Shown in pieces: positions 62,784 through 64,000 of a stretch of DNA of 64,000 nucleotides; the stretch's first letter is position 1; every line of letters begins with the position of its first letter. The DNA lies in assembly GCA_964441505.1 (NCBI GenBank), contig CAYTUV010000003.1, positions 1 through 64,000 of the forward strand, given 5' to 3'. The notes under the pieces are model-generated. The model had not been told where the DNA came from, did no database searches, and worked only from the letters and a program-made list of their open reading frames with translations. This DNA is from Fen-1258 sp964441505. GTDB lineage: Bacteria; Bacteroidota; Ignavibacteria; Ignavibacteriales; Melioribacteraceae. A program made the position numbers and the translations under genes.

Positions 62784-63767
62784 TTATTTACTCTTGTCCA
62801 AGTATTTCGCAACATCCTTAGCGAAGTAAGTTAATATCATATCTGCACCGGCTCGTTTAATTGCAATTAACGATTCAATCATAACACGTTCTTCGTCAAT
62901 CCAATTGTTTCTTCCGGCTGCTTTAATCATGGCATATTCACCGCTGACTTGATAGGCAGCTGTAGGCATGCCAAATTTTTCTTTAACACGCCAGATTATG
63001 TCCAAATAAGCTCCGGCAGGTTTAACCATGATTATATCGGCTCCCTCCTCAATATCGCTCTCAGCCTCACGTATAGCTTCGTAGCTGTTAGCAATATCCA
63101 TCTGATGAGAACGGCGGTCACCGAATGCGGGGGCTGATTCCGCTGCATCTCTAAATGGACCGTAAAAACCGGATGAGTATTTTACAGCGTAACTCATGAT
63201 AGGTATTTCGATAAATCCTTTCTCATCAAGTGTCTTTCGGATTGCCCCTATTCGTCCGTCCATCATGTCTGATGGTGCAATTATATCCGCGCCGGCTTCG
63301 GCATGAGAAACAGATTCTTTAACAAGTAGTTCAACTGTTTCATCATTCAATATCTTTTCACCTTGTAAAACTCCGCAATGGCCATGAGACGTATATTCGC
63401 ACAAGCAGACATCCGTAATAACCAATAATCTTTTCGTTTCTTTCTTTATAGCACGAACCGCTTGTTGGATAATTCCGTTCGGGTCATACGCTCCCGATCC
63501 AACTTCATCTTTATGATCGGGAATTCCAAATAAAATTACACCCGGAATACCAAGTTTTTCAACTTCCTTACACTCTTCAACTAAAATATCTATTGACATT
63601 TGAAATACACCCGGCATAGAACGAACTTCATTTTTTACTTTTTCACCGGGTACAACGAAGAGCGGATAGATTAAATCATTCTTCGTTAAAATTGTCTCGC
63701 GTACCATATCGCGCACAGTAGAATTATATCTTAATCTGCGTAATCGTTTTGTTGGAAATGTTGCCAT
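62784..63767 (-). CDS. hemB: Porphobilinogen synthase (delta-aminolevulinate dehydratase)
   Basis: Condenses two 5-aminolevulinate molecules to porphobilinogen. 327 residues, normal length, AAGGAG ribosome site. The metal-site Cys triad is intact (VCLCEYTSHGHCGVL), indicating a zinc enzyme. The first Schiff-base lysine is in MSYAVKYSSGFYGPFRDAAE and the second in IIMVKPAGAYLDIIWRVK. It acts directly after HemL. The other enzymes of the pathway are not in the window. Confidence 0.97.
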   Translation of the reverse strand: MATFPTKRLRRLRYNSTVRDMVRETILTKNDLIYPLFVVPGEKVKNEVRSMPGVFQMSIDILVEECKEVEKLGIPGVILFGIPDHKDEVGSGAYDPNGIIQQAVRAIKKETKRLLVITDVCLCEYTSHGHCGVLQGEKILNDETVELLVKESVSHAEAGADIIAPSDMMDGRIGAIRKTLDEKGFIEIPIMSYAVKYSSGFYGPFRDAAESAPAFGDRRSHQMDIANSYEAIREAESDIEEGADIIMVKPAGAYLDIIWRVKEKFGMPTAAYQVSGEYAMIKAAGRNNWIDEERVMIESLIAIKRAGADMILTYFAKDVAKYLDKSK

Positions 63768-63782
63768 TTGCTTCTCCTTTTC

Positions 63783-63813
63783 GAGTGTAGAGTGAAGAAT
63801 GTAGAGTGTAGAA
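63783..63813. repeat. GTGTAGAGTGAAG repeat tract next to the second four-helix-bundle gene
   Basis: Same type of tract (GTGTAGAGTG, GAATGTAGAGTGTAGAAT) as those around 21181-21208, 21633-21664 and, inverted, 22038-22071. It lies just beyond the stop codon of the gene that runs off the window. Confidence 0.7.
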
Positions 63814-63816
63814 TTA

Positions 63817-64000
63817 TCAAATACCTTTTGCAGTTTTAATGCTACTAGTTAATAATCTCTCTAATTCATCACAATCTTTATTCAGACTTTCGAATTCTTG
63901 TTTATTAATTATTTCCGTTTCATTAAGTAATTTCAACCAATAATGAGATTCTCTTGCTTCTTTAAGTGAGATTGATAATTTATAAATGAAATCTTTTTTA
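63817..64000 (-). CDS. Four-helix-bundle protein, partial (continues past the window)
   Basis: The C-terminal 60 residues of a paralogue of the gene at 21660-22037. The translation ends with CDELERLLTSSIKTAKGI, against CDELERLLTSSIKTARDN in the other copy, and before that has KLSISLKEARES and NKQEFE-like stretches. The 5' part is beyond 64000. The two copies are highly similar at their C-termini, which points to recent spread or strong constraint. Confidence 0.88.
   Translation of the reverse strand, partial: KKDFIYKLSISLKEARESHYWLKLLNETEIINKQEFESLNKDCDELERLLTSSIKTAKGI

Overview
The window looks like a chromosome segment from the Bacteroidota/Chlorobiota side of the tree, most likely Ignavibacteria or a close relative. 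Four secreted proteins end in the NYPNPFNP-type C-terminal sorting domain used by type IX secretion. Other pointers are TonB/CarboxypepD_reg receptors, a large type II-C Cas9, low-to-medium GC, and intergenic DNA crowded with short dispersed repeats.

Layout. 1-15960 is a surface and scavenging region: a TonB receptor broken at the window edge, a GH18 protein, a GNAT-like protein, a second TonB-type receptor, a sorted secreted protein, lipoprotein MsrA, an SLC5-type symporter, an M28 peptidase and a GH27 alpha-galactosidase. 16022-18179 holds three pilin-like genes, followed by a decayed 3' end of a second GH27 gene (18624-18749), a cold-shock gene and tRNA-Asn. 19499-25697 is a propionate/succinate operon: methylmalonyl-CoA mutase large subunit, epimerase, then the four subunits of a Na+-pumping methylmalonyl-CoA decarboxylase. 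A four-helix-bundle gene bracketed by inverted repeats interrupts it. 25828-33979 carries TerC, a dicarboxylate symporter, a sorted M1 peptidase, and RsbW-like and RsbU-like partner-switching proteins around a Sel1-repeat protein. 34189-37878 encodes cytochrome c maturation (CcmC, CcmD-like, a Cys-type CcmE, CcmF). A client for it may be the octaheme cytochrome at 50945-52441.

38050-46890 is a type II-C CRISPR-Cas locus. It has 21 intact 46-bp repeats with 20 spacers of 29-30 bp, cas2, an IS200/REP-type Y1 transposase gene lodged between cas2 and cas1, cas1, cas9, and a tracrRNA upstream of cas9 on the opposite strand. The locus is full of short palindromes. Some lie around the transposase, one sits inside a degenerate CRISPR repeat, and two are read through in frame within cas1. 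Further copies at 48300-48670 show an empty site and filled sites next to each other, which suggests a small palindromic element that inserts into DNA. This is the most unusual part of the window.

47533-64000 continues with a conserved hypothetical protein, a two-component pair, the octaheme cytochrome, an outer-membrane protein, an acyl-CoA ligase, a lone receiver protein, a radical SAM protein, an ATP-grasp protein, two hemerythrins, a small two-CW protein that seems to start at ATT, hemL, a thioesterase, an MFS transporter, hemB and a partial second four-helix-bundle gene. Heme synthesis, c-type cytochrome maturation and the octaheme cytochrome fit together as a respiratory theme; the methylmalonyl-CoA operon adds a sodium-based energy-conserving path. 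All functions are inferred from sequence; no database search was run.
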